From Ampullaceana balthica (Eukaryota; Mollusca; Gastropoda; Lymnaeidae): a stretch of 64,000 nt of DNA. Location: the NCBI GenBank assembly GCA_944989445.1, contig CALYLW010000016.1:1061476-1125475 (forward strand), read 5' to 3'. The notes under the pieces were generated by a model. It worked only from the letters and a program-made list of their open reading frames with translations, was not told the DNA's origin and did not search any database. The position numbers and the translations under genes are program-made. Numbering within the stretch: position 1 is the first letter of the stretch; each line of letters opens with the position of its first letter. Of this stretch, positions 36,901 through 49,845 are shown one piece after another.

Positions 36901-39900
36901 AGCACAGTCTAGTATCTTTCGGTAATTCCACAACCAACTCGGTCACCCTGACCAACTTGGGACAACACGTGATGTCTATATTGTTGGAATCGAGTTGGTA
37001 AATTTTCGATATAGAACTAAATTCGTAGCAATTCATAGTTTGTTCTTTTGTCGTAATTGTCAATTTCAACAACGTTAAGTTGACTGGTGAAAATAATTTT
37101 TTTACAAAATTTTATATTAAATGTCATTGTAAAAAAAAATATAAACAATAAAAAGTAGAGAGGCTACATGCATTTTCAAGCTGATAATTTCGAATATAGA
37201 ATAGAGTTTAGATGGTATAAAATAATGGTCTATACTTACGATAGTATATAAAGACTGAAAAAAGTCCTTGTGCTAGATAAATACATTTATAAAAAAATCT
37301 TTATATTTCTTCATCGAATCAATTGTAATTTTACAATTAGATTGAGAATAAATCACACTATGTACATTCTCTCAATCCCTTCAATGCTTCTTTGAACTTA
37401 TCAGTTGCTTTTCAGAAATGTATTTCAACTTTCAAGTACTGAAACATTGGGCATTCTTTCATTACATCCTAAATGATCGAAAAGCAAAAGTTACTATGCA
37501 TCATCTTAAACCTATGGCGGACTAAATGGGGAGGGAGTTAAATGGGCTAAAGCCAGGGGCCCATGATGATTTATGGGCCCCCAAATGTAGTATATATTTC
37601 ATAATAAAGGTCGAAAAATGTCTGCCTGAATCCCTGAAAATATCATAAATTAAATGAATTAATAAATATTATATATTTATCTTATCGCTATTTGGGCCTA
37701 ATAGTCTTAGTAATCGAAAAATCTGATTTGATTGACTCAATAAGAGAAAATATTAAAGAATATTGGTTATATTTTTTTAAATTTTTAACATCTGTCAAGC
37801 CCTCCTGGTCATGTGGAAGTGTCTATGCTTACGGTGCAAGCGATTCTCAGCGGGGGAATAAAAAAAAATTCATTTGTCTTTTTTTTTAAATTGTCTGTTT
37901 ACACTCAATGTTAGGATACCGGCAAATAGTTATCTCTTCGTGTTCTGTTTAACCATGAATGATATTTTTGGCTGGGAAAGCTGATCCCGCAGTACAACGT
38001 ATGAGCAAGGAACCAATGGACTTTTCGTTACAATTTACAGTCTTATATTAGCTTCTAGAAATCATTTTATTTAAAGGGGCGCTAGCTGGATATGGCTCCA
38101 TTTTGAATGGCAGCCAGGGGCCCCGTGCAGTCTTAATCCGCCCCTGTCTTAAACCCACAACATTATTTTAAGATATATTTTGATGATAAAATAGTGTGAT
38201 GCAGTATGAGACTTCATAAACTAAGTAAATTTTCCAATTACGTACCAAAAACAATGTGGAAATTTCAAAATTCACCAAATATTTTGAAAATTTTATAAAA
38301 ATTTGCTAAAATTTCCTGGATATGTGATCATCATCATTATTTGTCCTTTGAGTTCCTTGGGAAACAAAGGGTCTCTGTCAAAGCTCGCCACTCTACACGG
38401 TCCCTTGCCAGTCGCTTCAATTCTTCCCAGCTCTTCCCAGTTCTTCCATCCTCGTCTAACATGCTCCGTCTCAATGTACGCTTTGGTCTTCCTCGTTGTC
38501 GTTTGCCCTGGGGTTCCAAACTAAGGCCTGCCTAGCCCTGCTGTTATCCAACCTAAGGGTGTGTCCAATCCATCTCCACTTTTTCCATGATTTGTTTTTC
38601 TTCTGGTCATTGTCCACACCTCTCCCACAGGTTGGAGTTTTCGACCTTGTCGAACCATTTTATTTTCAGAATATTTCTGAGGCATCTGTTAACAAAGGTC
38701 TGGAGTTTATTTTTTGTTATCTCTGTAGTTCACCATGTTTCGGATCCACAAACAAGGACCATTTTAACGTTGGTTTAAAGATCTTTACTTTTGTTTTCAC
38801 AGAGATGTATGAATATCTCCAGACTTGTTTCAGATTGGCAAAAGTCTGTCGTGCCAAATTTATTCTTTGTCCGTTGCACTCATCTGTTCCCCCTGATACA
38901 CTGACCACACTCCCAAGGTATACAAAGTTGTTTAATTGAATATGTGATACCTTTAAAATATTGACTCGCAAAGCTATGTCCTTTTTGAGGCCCCTATCCT
39001 ATTAACTCGTGAAGGATTCCGGATTCATATCGCTTCCGGTTCTGTTGTCAACTTTTTCAAAACGCTCGTAAACACGTTTTCTGACTTGAAAGAGAGCTGA
39101 AATTTTCACAGTAGGTTTGGTTTGTGGGGAGGATAAATCTATTAAATTTTCAGATCGATCGAATGTACCGCAATTAAATTAATGCATTTTTAGTTTATCT
39201 ATATATGTATTGGCCAGCTTTTGTTGACATTTTACGCGTCACGCTGAGTTAAGTTCAACCGTCCGTGACCAAAACTTTTTCCGTTTTACAACAAAGGGTA
39301 TTTAAGGCAATCACAGTCTGTAAATGTTTGTCGCGTTTAAGCATGATACATACTTTTTAGTTATGTCTCAAATATAAGGGATTTATTATCAAAAACTTTG
39401 TTTTACGGGATAGTTTAATTCAATACCTTATATTAACTTCCTTTGTTTTTACGGGTTCTTTAATTCAATCCCTTTTATTAACTTCACCGTCGGCTGTTGG
39501 GTTCGCAGGTGGTCGGTCGGGTGGAAAAACAAAAGTAAAAAATGACACACTTCAAGTGATGCATAGTCGTGTTGGTTGTGTGTATTACATGTGTGTGTAG
39601 GGTGTATAGAAAATCATTCCAGATAGGAAAAGCGAAATCATAAAATGTCTTATATAGACAATCCATGTGTTGTGAAAAAATATTTTTTCTGCTAAGTGGA
39701 TCAGCGCATATATGTAAAGGAGGAGTGTGTAGGTTAATATTTATAGAAAATTTCAAATTTTGCTCACAAATTTCGTTTCTAGATGAACTTGGCTAACAGG
39801 ACATTTAACAGGACTTCATGAATGAAATTAAGTTTTACAAATCTTTTGTTAACGCGTAAAAGTAGAAAATAAAATGAACAAAAAAACTTTTTTAAAAGAT

Positions 39901-42900
39901 GAGGCCCAGCTTCAGTGAGGAATGTAGAATCTCGCACGAAAAATATGAAAATAATTTTTAGTCAAAAACTAAGTAGTCACACAAGGGGACTCAGAACTTT
40001 TGTGTTAGTTGATCAAATTTTATAAATCATATTAAATCCCACATTCGATCACAATAAATAAAAATAAAACTTAGAGTTCTGAGTCACCCTGTTTGACTAC
40101 TTAGTTTGTGACTAAAAATTATGTCCTGCTTTTTCATGCGAGATTCCACATTCCTCACTGCAGCTGGGCCTCATCTTTTTAAAAAGTTTTTTTGTTCATT
40201 TTATTTAATTATTAGCATAATTTTTTTTTAAATAATTATTAAAATATGCAATTTTAATTAATTTCAGAAAGAATTTACTCCATCCAATAACACCGACTTC
40301 CATTTAGTTGATGACAGCATGTTTGAATCTTATTTCATACAAAGACACTCTACCAATTTATTGGAGCAAGAGATAAATAACAAAACTTAATTCTAATTAT
40401 AAACAATTAAACAATTCCTCAATACTATTCTTACTACTTACATAAATCTATTCAACCTAAGTAGATTTTTGTTTCTCTTTCTGTTGTTAAGTAACTAACA
40501 GACTTAAATATCTATCAGCTACAACACTAACACATGACTGGTAAAATAAGTAAAGTTTTTAGAAAATCATAAAATATCACCAGATCATTTCAGTAGTTAT
40601 CATGATTAGAAACAAGTTACCAACCATCTGAAGGTTCTATCAATGAATGTTTCATAGGAATTGTAAATATTTTTTAAAAAATCACCAGTTGCAAGTAGAG
40701 ATGATTCTGCTGTCAAATATTTAAAACTCAAAATTTTAATTTTCCATGCTTGTATGAATATGCCGATTTGCATAGCAATTGTGCAATTACATTTTAAACT
40801 ATTATCCACAATTTATTTTATCTTTTGATATCTTAATGCTTTAAAATAGTATAACAACAATGTTTGTTGTATTTAGAACTTTTAAAGCCAAATACAATGC
40901 AAGACTGCTTTACATGTGGTTGCATCAAATGGCTGTATGTTGAATTGTTAAATTAATTTTAAAATTTGTACTACGAACTTGGTGGGTTGATCTTGATATA
41001 CCATTATAAACTAGTATCCCCATCAGGATGTGATTGAAAGTCGATTAGATCGACCTGACGACGAGAGTTTAATTTAGAAAAAGCCATTGGCTTTACAAAA
41101 ATGACTTTTTGTGGTCTTTTTGTTTTTTCTGGCAAGGTTCACGAAGGTTAATACACAGTTCAATTTCATAACTGGTAGCGTTCTTGTATTTGGGTGAAAT
41201 TTCTTTCAACATTCTGTCCTGTCCTCCATAACCAATGGCCAAATGGGCTTTATAAAGTGCGTCAAATATCTTGGGGTCCGCGAAGCAAAACAGAAAGGCA
41301 CTCACGCGTTCTTTAACAGGGTAGATCAACTTACTCTTATTTTCAACCATCATGACCTCATCGTGTTGCACCAGCCAATATTCCCGTGGTTCTTGCTTAA
41401 TGGTGGTCTTAGCCTTTTTCACATCATCCACCAACGTTTGGTAACAGTTTCGGTTTTAAAAAACGCTTTTTAAGCAGCATTTTCTCTTACTTTAGATAAC
41501 TCATCGTAGAGCAGTCGTTGCATGTCAACATGGCGTGATTTCTGTCAAAGCACTACATTCTCTTCCGACATGGTCACACAGCAATCCAAGGGGAAACGTT
41601 CTGGGAGAACGTCTGTGGAATCTCAGCCGGGTGATATAAACTGACGTCGTAAGAAGAAATTTGGCAATATTGTCTGTGACTTGGTCGTTGAGCCTCGCAC
41701 CGGCTAAACGCTGACTTACAATAACTTTCAACACTCACAGGCTTCGATCGCCATCATCAAACAACGACCAAAGCGCCACTTCCAACATCAGTGGTGGAAA
41801 AATGGTGGGGGTAGGCCAATTAAATACTTTGCCGGACGACAAATCATTTCATACTTTGACTGAAACCATCAGGCATTCTATACATGGCCTAGGCATTCTA
41901 TAGAATGCCTGAATTTCACACTTTGCCTGTAACATATATATTAAATCTCTTTTCATTAAATGACGAGCAACCAAGCCCGTCCAAGGACTTTCCGCCACCG
42001 TTCGGTGGCATGTTGTAACTCCCCTTCAACAGCCGTCTCGACCGGCATACATGTGCATCACGTCAAAAATATACTATTCATTATAGTTAAAATAAATAAC
42101 TCGTAAAAACAGAGCTTTTGACTATAAATCCCAACGCGCATAACTCAAAATAAAGTCTTGGAAGAAATACTGCACCAAAAATAACTCGTTTTGAACGTAC
42201 GCTTAAACTTGATATGATTGGCTGTAGGAGTCATGTGTGTTTGAGAGACCAATCGCTATAGATGACGGGACAGAACTTAGCCTTTTATTATATAAGGAGG
42301 CTTAGGTATACACAAAAACAAAGCTAAACACGCTGTGAAAAATGTCTTTAAATGCTACTAAAATGTTATATTTGACGCTATTTGTAACACATTTTTCTGT
42401 ACACATTATTTGCTTCTCATTATATCTTTTAAATAATTAACGTATTTTATATGATCTGTAATGCCATTATTGTTTTAATTTGAATGAATAGATAGTTATG
42501 TGTTACAAATTTTATTTAATGCGTTAGTAGCCAAATTCCTTGCAGTTATAATTCACTTTGCAAATTAATTAACAATTTATCTTTATAATTTTAACGTAAG
42601 TTTTAAATTTTTAATACAAAAATATCTGAATAAAGAAATATTTTTACGTAACTAAATATGCCTAAGTTCTTATTTACTACATTCACAGTCAAATTTTCTT
42701 ACCTCTGCTCTTAACTACAAGTCGAATCCAAGAGAAGTATATAGGGGTGGTGAAATTAAATGTAAGATTTCCAGTTTTCGTGTCACAAGTTTCGGGATCG
42801 AAGTCCAGAATTCGATCATTGGGATCAAACAAAGCATCGCCTATTTCATTCAAGGAAAGAAATATATATCAAATTTAGTTTAAAAATTGTTGCATGAAAA

Positions 42901-45900
42901 AGTATATAAGAGATTATGTTTAGTTCCTTGAATTTGAATATCGATTGTTATTAAAAATGTCCGCCATTATTGTGACGACTAATGTTAAGAGATTTATTTT
43001 TAAAAAACACCTCGAGTTGGTTAGTTTCATCTTTGCCGGTTTGTCTCTAGGCCATGTAAATGATAGATGCCACAAAAAAATGTTAGCAAATATTAAGGGT
43101 TGAGGTGTTTATAACGAGTAAAAAATTAACAGAAAAATCATAGATTCGTGCAGACTCCAGAGATCGTTGTGTTCAAACAAAACATCCCCTATTTAATTCA
43201 AGGAAAGCACATACAAAATTTGTTTTATAAATTGTTTCATGAAAAAAGTATATATGAAATTGTGTTTAGTTCCTGAAATTCCTAATCGATTGTTATTAAA
43301 CTTTCCGCTACTATTGTGACGACTAATAATGTTAAGAGATTTATTAAAAAATCGCATTTGCCGGTTTGTCTCTAGGCCATGTAAATGAATAACGACTAAA
43401 AATAAATGTTGAGGTGTTTATCGCGAGTAAAAATTATCAAGAAAAGAATGAATTTTTGCCGAGTTCAGAAAACGTAATATTGTATTCTGTAATTAGTATT
43501 TCATTGTTTTTAATGGTATAGAATGATGTTAAACAAACATCCGCCCATGGAACGGATCCAACCCATGACACCATTTTATCCGGCCCGCCCAAGTTGTAAC
43601 AATGATAAATGTGCTTGATAGACTATATGGCTACAGAAAGTTTTGATACAATTTAAATATTAAATTTAGATTTCTTAAAGATCATCACACTTGCGAGGAT
43701 ATTAAGACTACTTTCTTCCTTAATATAACTTTTTTTATATTAATATTATCTTGCACCACTCATCGTTATTTCCCCTAACCTGGTGACTTTCTAAGACAAC
43801 AAAGAAAACGCGAATTTTCTTCCACCCCTTAGACTCAAGACTTTTATTTTCAGTGGAATGAGCTTCGATGTTTTACAGTGGATAGAAGACAGCATGGCTA
43901 GAGACAGAAAATATCATTTTTGGCAGATTATAACTTATTTGCAAGAGTAGAAATTTTCGGCTCCACTCACTCTTTTCATACACTGTGTCTTGCACCAGCA
44001 AGAAATATGTGGGAAAACATTTCTCGTAATCTGTTGAGATATGTCCAAAATGAATGCGTGTAATTTGATTTGCAGGTGTGCTCTTTTCTTGGCACCCTTG
44101 GTTTGGATTGTCTTTCTTTGATAGCATATTGCCAATAAGTTTTCCGCATAAGATTTTGATGGCTCAGCTGAGCATCTGTACCGTGGCTTTTCACTTGACT
44201 GACTCAGCGGAGCATCAATACCGGGGCTATTCACTTGTTTGGCTCAGCGGAGCATCAGTACCGGGGCTATTCACTTGACTGACTCAGCGGAGCATCAGTA
44301 CCGGGGCTATTCACTAGACTGATACAGTGGAGCATCAGTACCGGGGCTATTCACTTGAATGACTCAGCGGAGCACCAGTACCGGGGCTATTCACTTGACT
44401 GACTCAGCGGAGCATCAGTACCGGGTCTATTCACTTGACTGACTCAGCGGAGCATCATTACCGGGGCTATTCACTTGACTGACTCAGCGGAGCATCAGTG
44501 CTGTGGCTATTCACTTGACTGGCTCAGCGGAGCATCAGTACCGGGGCTATTCACTTGTTTGGCTCAGTGGAGCATCAGTACCGTTGCTATTCACTTGACT
44601 GACCCATTTTTCTAAATTTTCTTGTAATAACTGGCTTTAATTTGAATGATCCTTCAAATTTCAGCTGTAACTCACGACCTTTTTAAATCCCTTATATTAA
44701 CTTCGCGGCCGTCTCTGTCTGTCTGTCGTCATCTCATCATCTCTCTCATCATCTCATGGGCTGGGCGGGTGGAAAAAAAAATAAATGACCCACTTCCAGT
44801 GATCCGATCGAGCTGACATTTGGCACACATACCCGACTCACCTAACACTGGATCGTATCAAAATTTCAGATCGATCGATCGTACCGTAATTAAATTAATG
44901 CATTTTTATTTTATCCTTATATGAGGTATGTAATTCAAATTCACTGTTTGTTATTGTTTTTTTCTCCCACTTCCACGTGAGTTTGAGTTGACGCCAACCG
45001 TCGTGTTGACGCCGACCGTCGTGCCGACACCCCCTCACATCCCACCCCCATTTATTAAAGACAAGGGACATCACTCGGTGTCAGTCAGTAAATGTTTGAA
45101 AATAATCAAAACTGTTACTTATGTCTCATATATAAGGGATTTATAGTCAAAAACTTTGTTTTTACGGGTTTGTTTTTTAAATCCCTTATATTAACTTCGC
45201 GGCCGTCTCATCATCTCATCATCTCATGGGCTGGGCGGGCGGAAAAACAAAAGTCGAAAGTGACCCACTTTCCGTGATTCGATCGAGCTGAAATTTGGCA
45301 CACTGACCCGTCTCGCCTAATAATGCATCGTATCAAAATTTCAGATCGATCGATCGTACCGTAATTAAATTAATGCATTTTTATTTTATCCTTATATGAG
45401 GTATGTAATTCAAATTCACTGTTTGTTATTGTTTTTTTCTCCCACTTCCACGTGAATTTGAGTTGACGCCGACCGTCGTGTTGACGCCGACCGTCGTGCC
45501 GACACCCCCTCACATCCCACCCCCATTTATTAAAGACAAGGGACATCACTCGGTGTCAGTCTGTAAATGTTTGAAAATAATCAAAACTGTTAGTTATGTC
45601 TCATATATAAGGGATTTATAGTCAAAAACTTTGTTTTTACGGGTTTGTTTTTTAAATCCCTTATATTAACTTCGCGGCCGTCTCATCATCTCATCATCTC
45701 ATCATCTCATGGGCTGGGCGGGCGGAAAAACAAAAGTCGAAAGTGACCCTTTTTCCGTGATTCGATCGAGCTGAAATTTGGCACACTGACCCGTCTCGCC
45801 TAATAATGCATCGTATCAAAATTTTAGATCGATCGAAAGTACCGTAATTAAATTAATGCATTTTTAGTTTATCCTTATATGAGGTATGTAATTCAAATTC

Positions 45901-48900
45901 GCGGTTTGTTATTGTTTTTTTTTGCAACGTGAAAGTCTGACGCATTGAGGCGACCCAACGAAGCGACGGGGTGATTTTGTTTACATTTTACGTGTCACGC
46001 TGAGCTCGGTCAAGCGAATCGGTGACCAGACTTTTCCCCTCTCCCCCTCCCACCCACCCCTCCCCCCCCTAGGGTTATGAAGCAAACTTGAGTTAAGACA
46101 GATTCAGTCTGTAAATGTTTGAAAATAATCAATACTGTTAGTTATGTCTCATATATAAGGGATTTATAGTCTAAAACTTTGTTTTTACGGGTTTGTTTTA
46201 TTTCTTCTTCTTTATTTTGTTGTCTGGTGGGCTATGCATTTGTTTCTGCTTAAGTTGGTGTTGTTTGAAAAAACTTTAGTTGTTAAAATAATGTCGTTAC
46301 AGTAAAGGGGGATTATATAGCATGTTGATGTACTGTGTCAATAGAAGGATTCTACTAGTCCCAAAGACGAAATTTAAATCGCCCCTTCCATATAAGTAAA
46401 AAGTCATATTTAGACCGTGTTGCTTTCCGAGGACACACCTCGAGCCTCCATTCTATGTTTATTTAACATATCTTGTCTGAACTAGGTGCATATGTAGAAT
46501 GTCTGCCTACTTTTTAGTTTTGACATTTTAACCACAGCAGCTCTTGTTAATTGATATCCAATTCTCAAACGGCCTGCTATAAACTATTCCGAAAAATTCC
46601 TTCGCCACTTTTCCTGTCTCGTTGGAAAATTTAGCAATTATTCTTTATAGCCTCCGAATTATCTTTCCAGTTCGAAGAAGACATTGGCATTGTGTGTAGC
46701 CATGAGAGCAGTATTCTGGGGCTGGTAAGAAGTAATCATCAAGTGTTGACAGTATGCCATCAGTACTGTGTTGTTCATACAGCCAAGAGAGCAGTATTCT
46801 GGGGCTGGTAAGAAGTAATCATCAAGTATTGACAGCATGCCATCAGTACTGTGTTGTTCATACAGCCAAGAGAGCAGTATTCTGGGGCTGGTAAGAAGTA
46901 ATAATAAAGTGTTGACAGCATGCCTGCAGTACTGTGTTGTTCATCACTGTAAAAACGGTATCATTTTAACAAAGCTAGCGATGCTTATAAAAACAATAGT
47001 TGCCAGCCTCCGGGAAAGTTAGAATATTTTCCATCTCCCGACAAAAAACAGGGACTTGATGATGATGGCCAATACAGTCTAATTAATATTTAAAAAAAAA
47101 CAAATGACAGGAATAAGCCCTTAAAGATATAATTTGATAAAAAATTAGTTGATAAAAATTTGCCCATTTCTCATTTAAACTTACGGAGCTGGCATCCGTC
47201 ACCAAACCAACCCAAGGCACATCTCCCATCAAAGTCGAGGCATTCACCAGTAGACGAGCACCTGTGTGACCTGCAGTTACACTTGAAGGTTCGGGTACGA
47301 CCAAACCACGTGATTTCTGCGGGGATGGGGGAATGGAGAAACGTAATATGTGTTCGATACTTGTATTACAACTTGACAGTAAAGTGATGGTTGTTTAAAG
47401 TAGAAGTAAAAAATAGATTAAAATTACTCATGTTGCTAATTAAATTTAAATGGGTTTGCCCAGACTAAGCCAAAGTTACACCAGGTTGAATTTTTTTTTA
47501 ATTTTGAGAAAAAAGGGGGGGGGGCAGCCATACCGGCTAACGATTGACAAGAAAGAGAGACGGTATCTGATGTTTCATTTGAAAGAAAGCCAACTTGCTT
47601 TGACATACCGACACAAGCCCGTGAGAGGAGACACCTTCCCTCCCCTCCCCCACTTTACTCCCCCCACAGTGATATGGGGGAAGTAAGATTTTTCTTTTTA
47701 AGAAGAGTCACAGCATGCAGCAAATTAGTTTTCCTTCTTCCAGCCAAATGCCTTGGAAAATTCGACTAAGGGTGATTGGAAGCCAAAAATCTTCGAGTTA
47801 AGGATATCTAAAATATATAAGTCTTATTGCAATAGGCCGGGACCTAACAATTAATTCGATATAGGGAGGTTTTCGACTGTACTTGTATGACACATCTACA
47901 GGGATATGAAAATAAACTAAACAATACTGAAAACATTTAACATATTTATCTCTACAACCAATGTGCTGGCGCCCACGATTTATTGCTGTAGTCATAAGAA
48001 ATTAATTAGAAACATTTATTGTAGTGTATTCGAAAAGTGTATTGCATCATTTTTAGTGTATTGTAATAAAAGTGTGTTTTTTAAAATCCTCTTTTACCAA
48101 TGGTTTTTAACCACTTATTTAATATTTCAATAGTTATGTAACTATTTTTTCTCTGTCTTTGTCGGATTGTAATAATTACAAATTTTGCTCAATCTTCAAA
48201 GAATTGAAAGACAATAGTTAACAATAAAAAGTTGCATTTAAAAGCAAATTAATTGACAGCTAAAAGTTCAAATTAAATGATTTTTTAAATATTATTTTAA
48301 CCGGATATACAGGTTTCTTCATTGAGCTATAAATAGAGCGTCAAATTGACATTGCAAGGTATGAAGCTAACAGAAAGACGGACACAGAATGGTAAGTTAA
48401 ATAAAAGCATGTAAAAATATGTTTTTATTTAGTAGGTTACTAAGTTGCGGTTCTGGTTCTTAGGTCTTGTTAAGTTAAAGATAACCTGGGACTACAATAT
48501 ATTTAAACTAAATAGCGTATGAAATAAAACACGCAACAATAGGATAAAAAAATTAATTTAATTAAAAATACCATTAGGAACTCGCTGATTTAATTACGAA
48601 AGTACTTCTTAAATTTTGAGCATTAATATGCGATTTTGGTCTCGAATACTCGGAAACAATTTCACTGAACTCCATGTGAAAAAAGTAATTTCCCCTGGTA
48701 TTACATGTGTAATGTGTAGCTTACTTACTTGGTGACATACACACGACATGATGGTTCTCATGACATTGGACAGTCTCTGCCACTGTCAGGTTTTTTGTCG
48801 CTATCAGGCAAGTGCCCTTATGTAACAAATCGGGAACAGTTACAATTTCATTTGTAGCTACCCAGCGGTATTCAGTGGAATGAATGTCATATATCGCATT

Positions 48901-49773
48901 TAGCCAAACTGATGTATTTTCTTTGAAAGGAAAAGCACAAGTTTATTTTAAACAAATAATTTTAAATGTACTATTGAAGCAAACTTTCTTAATTTAAAGT
49001 TTTAGGGTATGCAAGAACAAAAATACGTACTTAAGTATCAGAGCGTCAAAGTGGGTTTTTATTTTTAAATAACACATCATGAATGATTGAAAATACAGTT
49101 TTTAAATATTGAAAGTTGTTTATGTTTAGAATATTTGTTTATATATTTCATTATATTAATTCAAGAGCGCCACTCATATTTCATGGCATAAGCTCCACTA
49201 CAAATAAAGCATTAAAAAAATCTTACGCTGAAATATTTTAGTTAAGTTTAGCTTAAATATTTCACGATGTGATGTTGTTGACGGTAGGTAATTAAGTAGC
49301 TGCATCCTTTTATCAGAACACAATTTCTGTGAAAAATAAAATAAAAAAGACTTTTCAAGGACAATTTTAAACACGAATAAAACACACATTTACAAATAAA
49401 TAGAAAAGATAAAAACAATAGAAATACTGTTGATGTTTTAATAGCATAACCAAAAAAAATATTATTAGCCACCTTTTCATGCCGCATGTTTATGATTTAT
49501 TGACCCACCTGTGCTTCAAACATGCTAGTGTATAAATAGCCCCACATGTAAAAGTTTGTGCCCTGCGCACACACATATTTGGGAGGGCAAACGTAGCTCT
49601 GCACTGTGGGACATAACAATGATTAATGTTAATTATCCTGAAATTATTAATTTTATGACACTTCAATTTCAAAAACTAACTGTATAATATGTAACCTTAA
49701 AATTAGTTACATGTATCAAGTATGCAATTAATTAGTTGAGAAGATTAGTTGGATACAACGCTATATAAATTAG

Positions 49774-49845
<72 letters not shown>

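Noticed and set aside
38303..38939. Plus-strand frames at 38.3-38.9 kb
   Set aside because: Antisense of the RTE-like LINE fragment.
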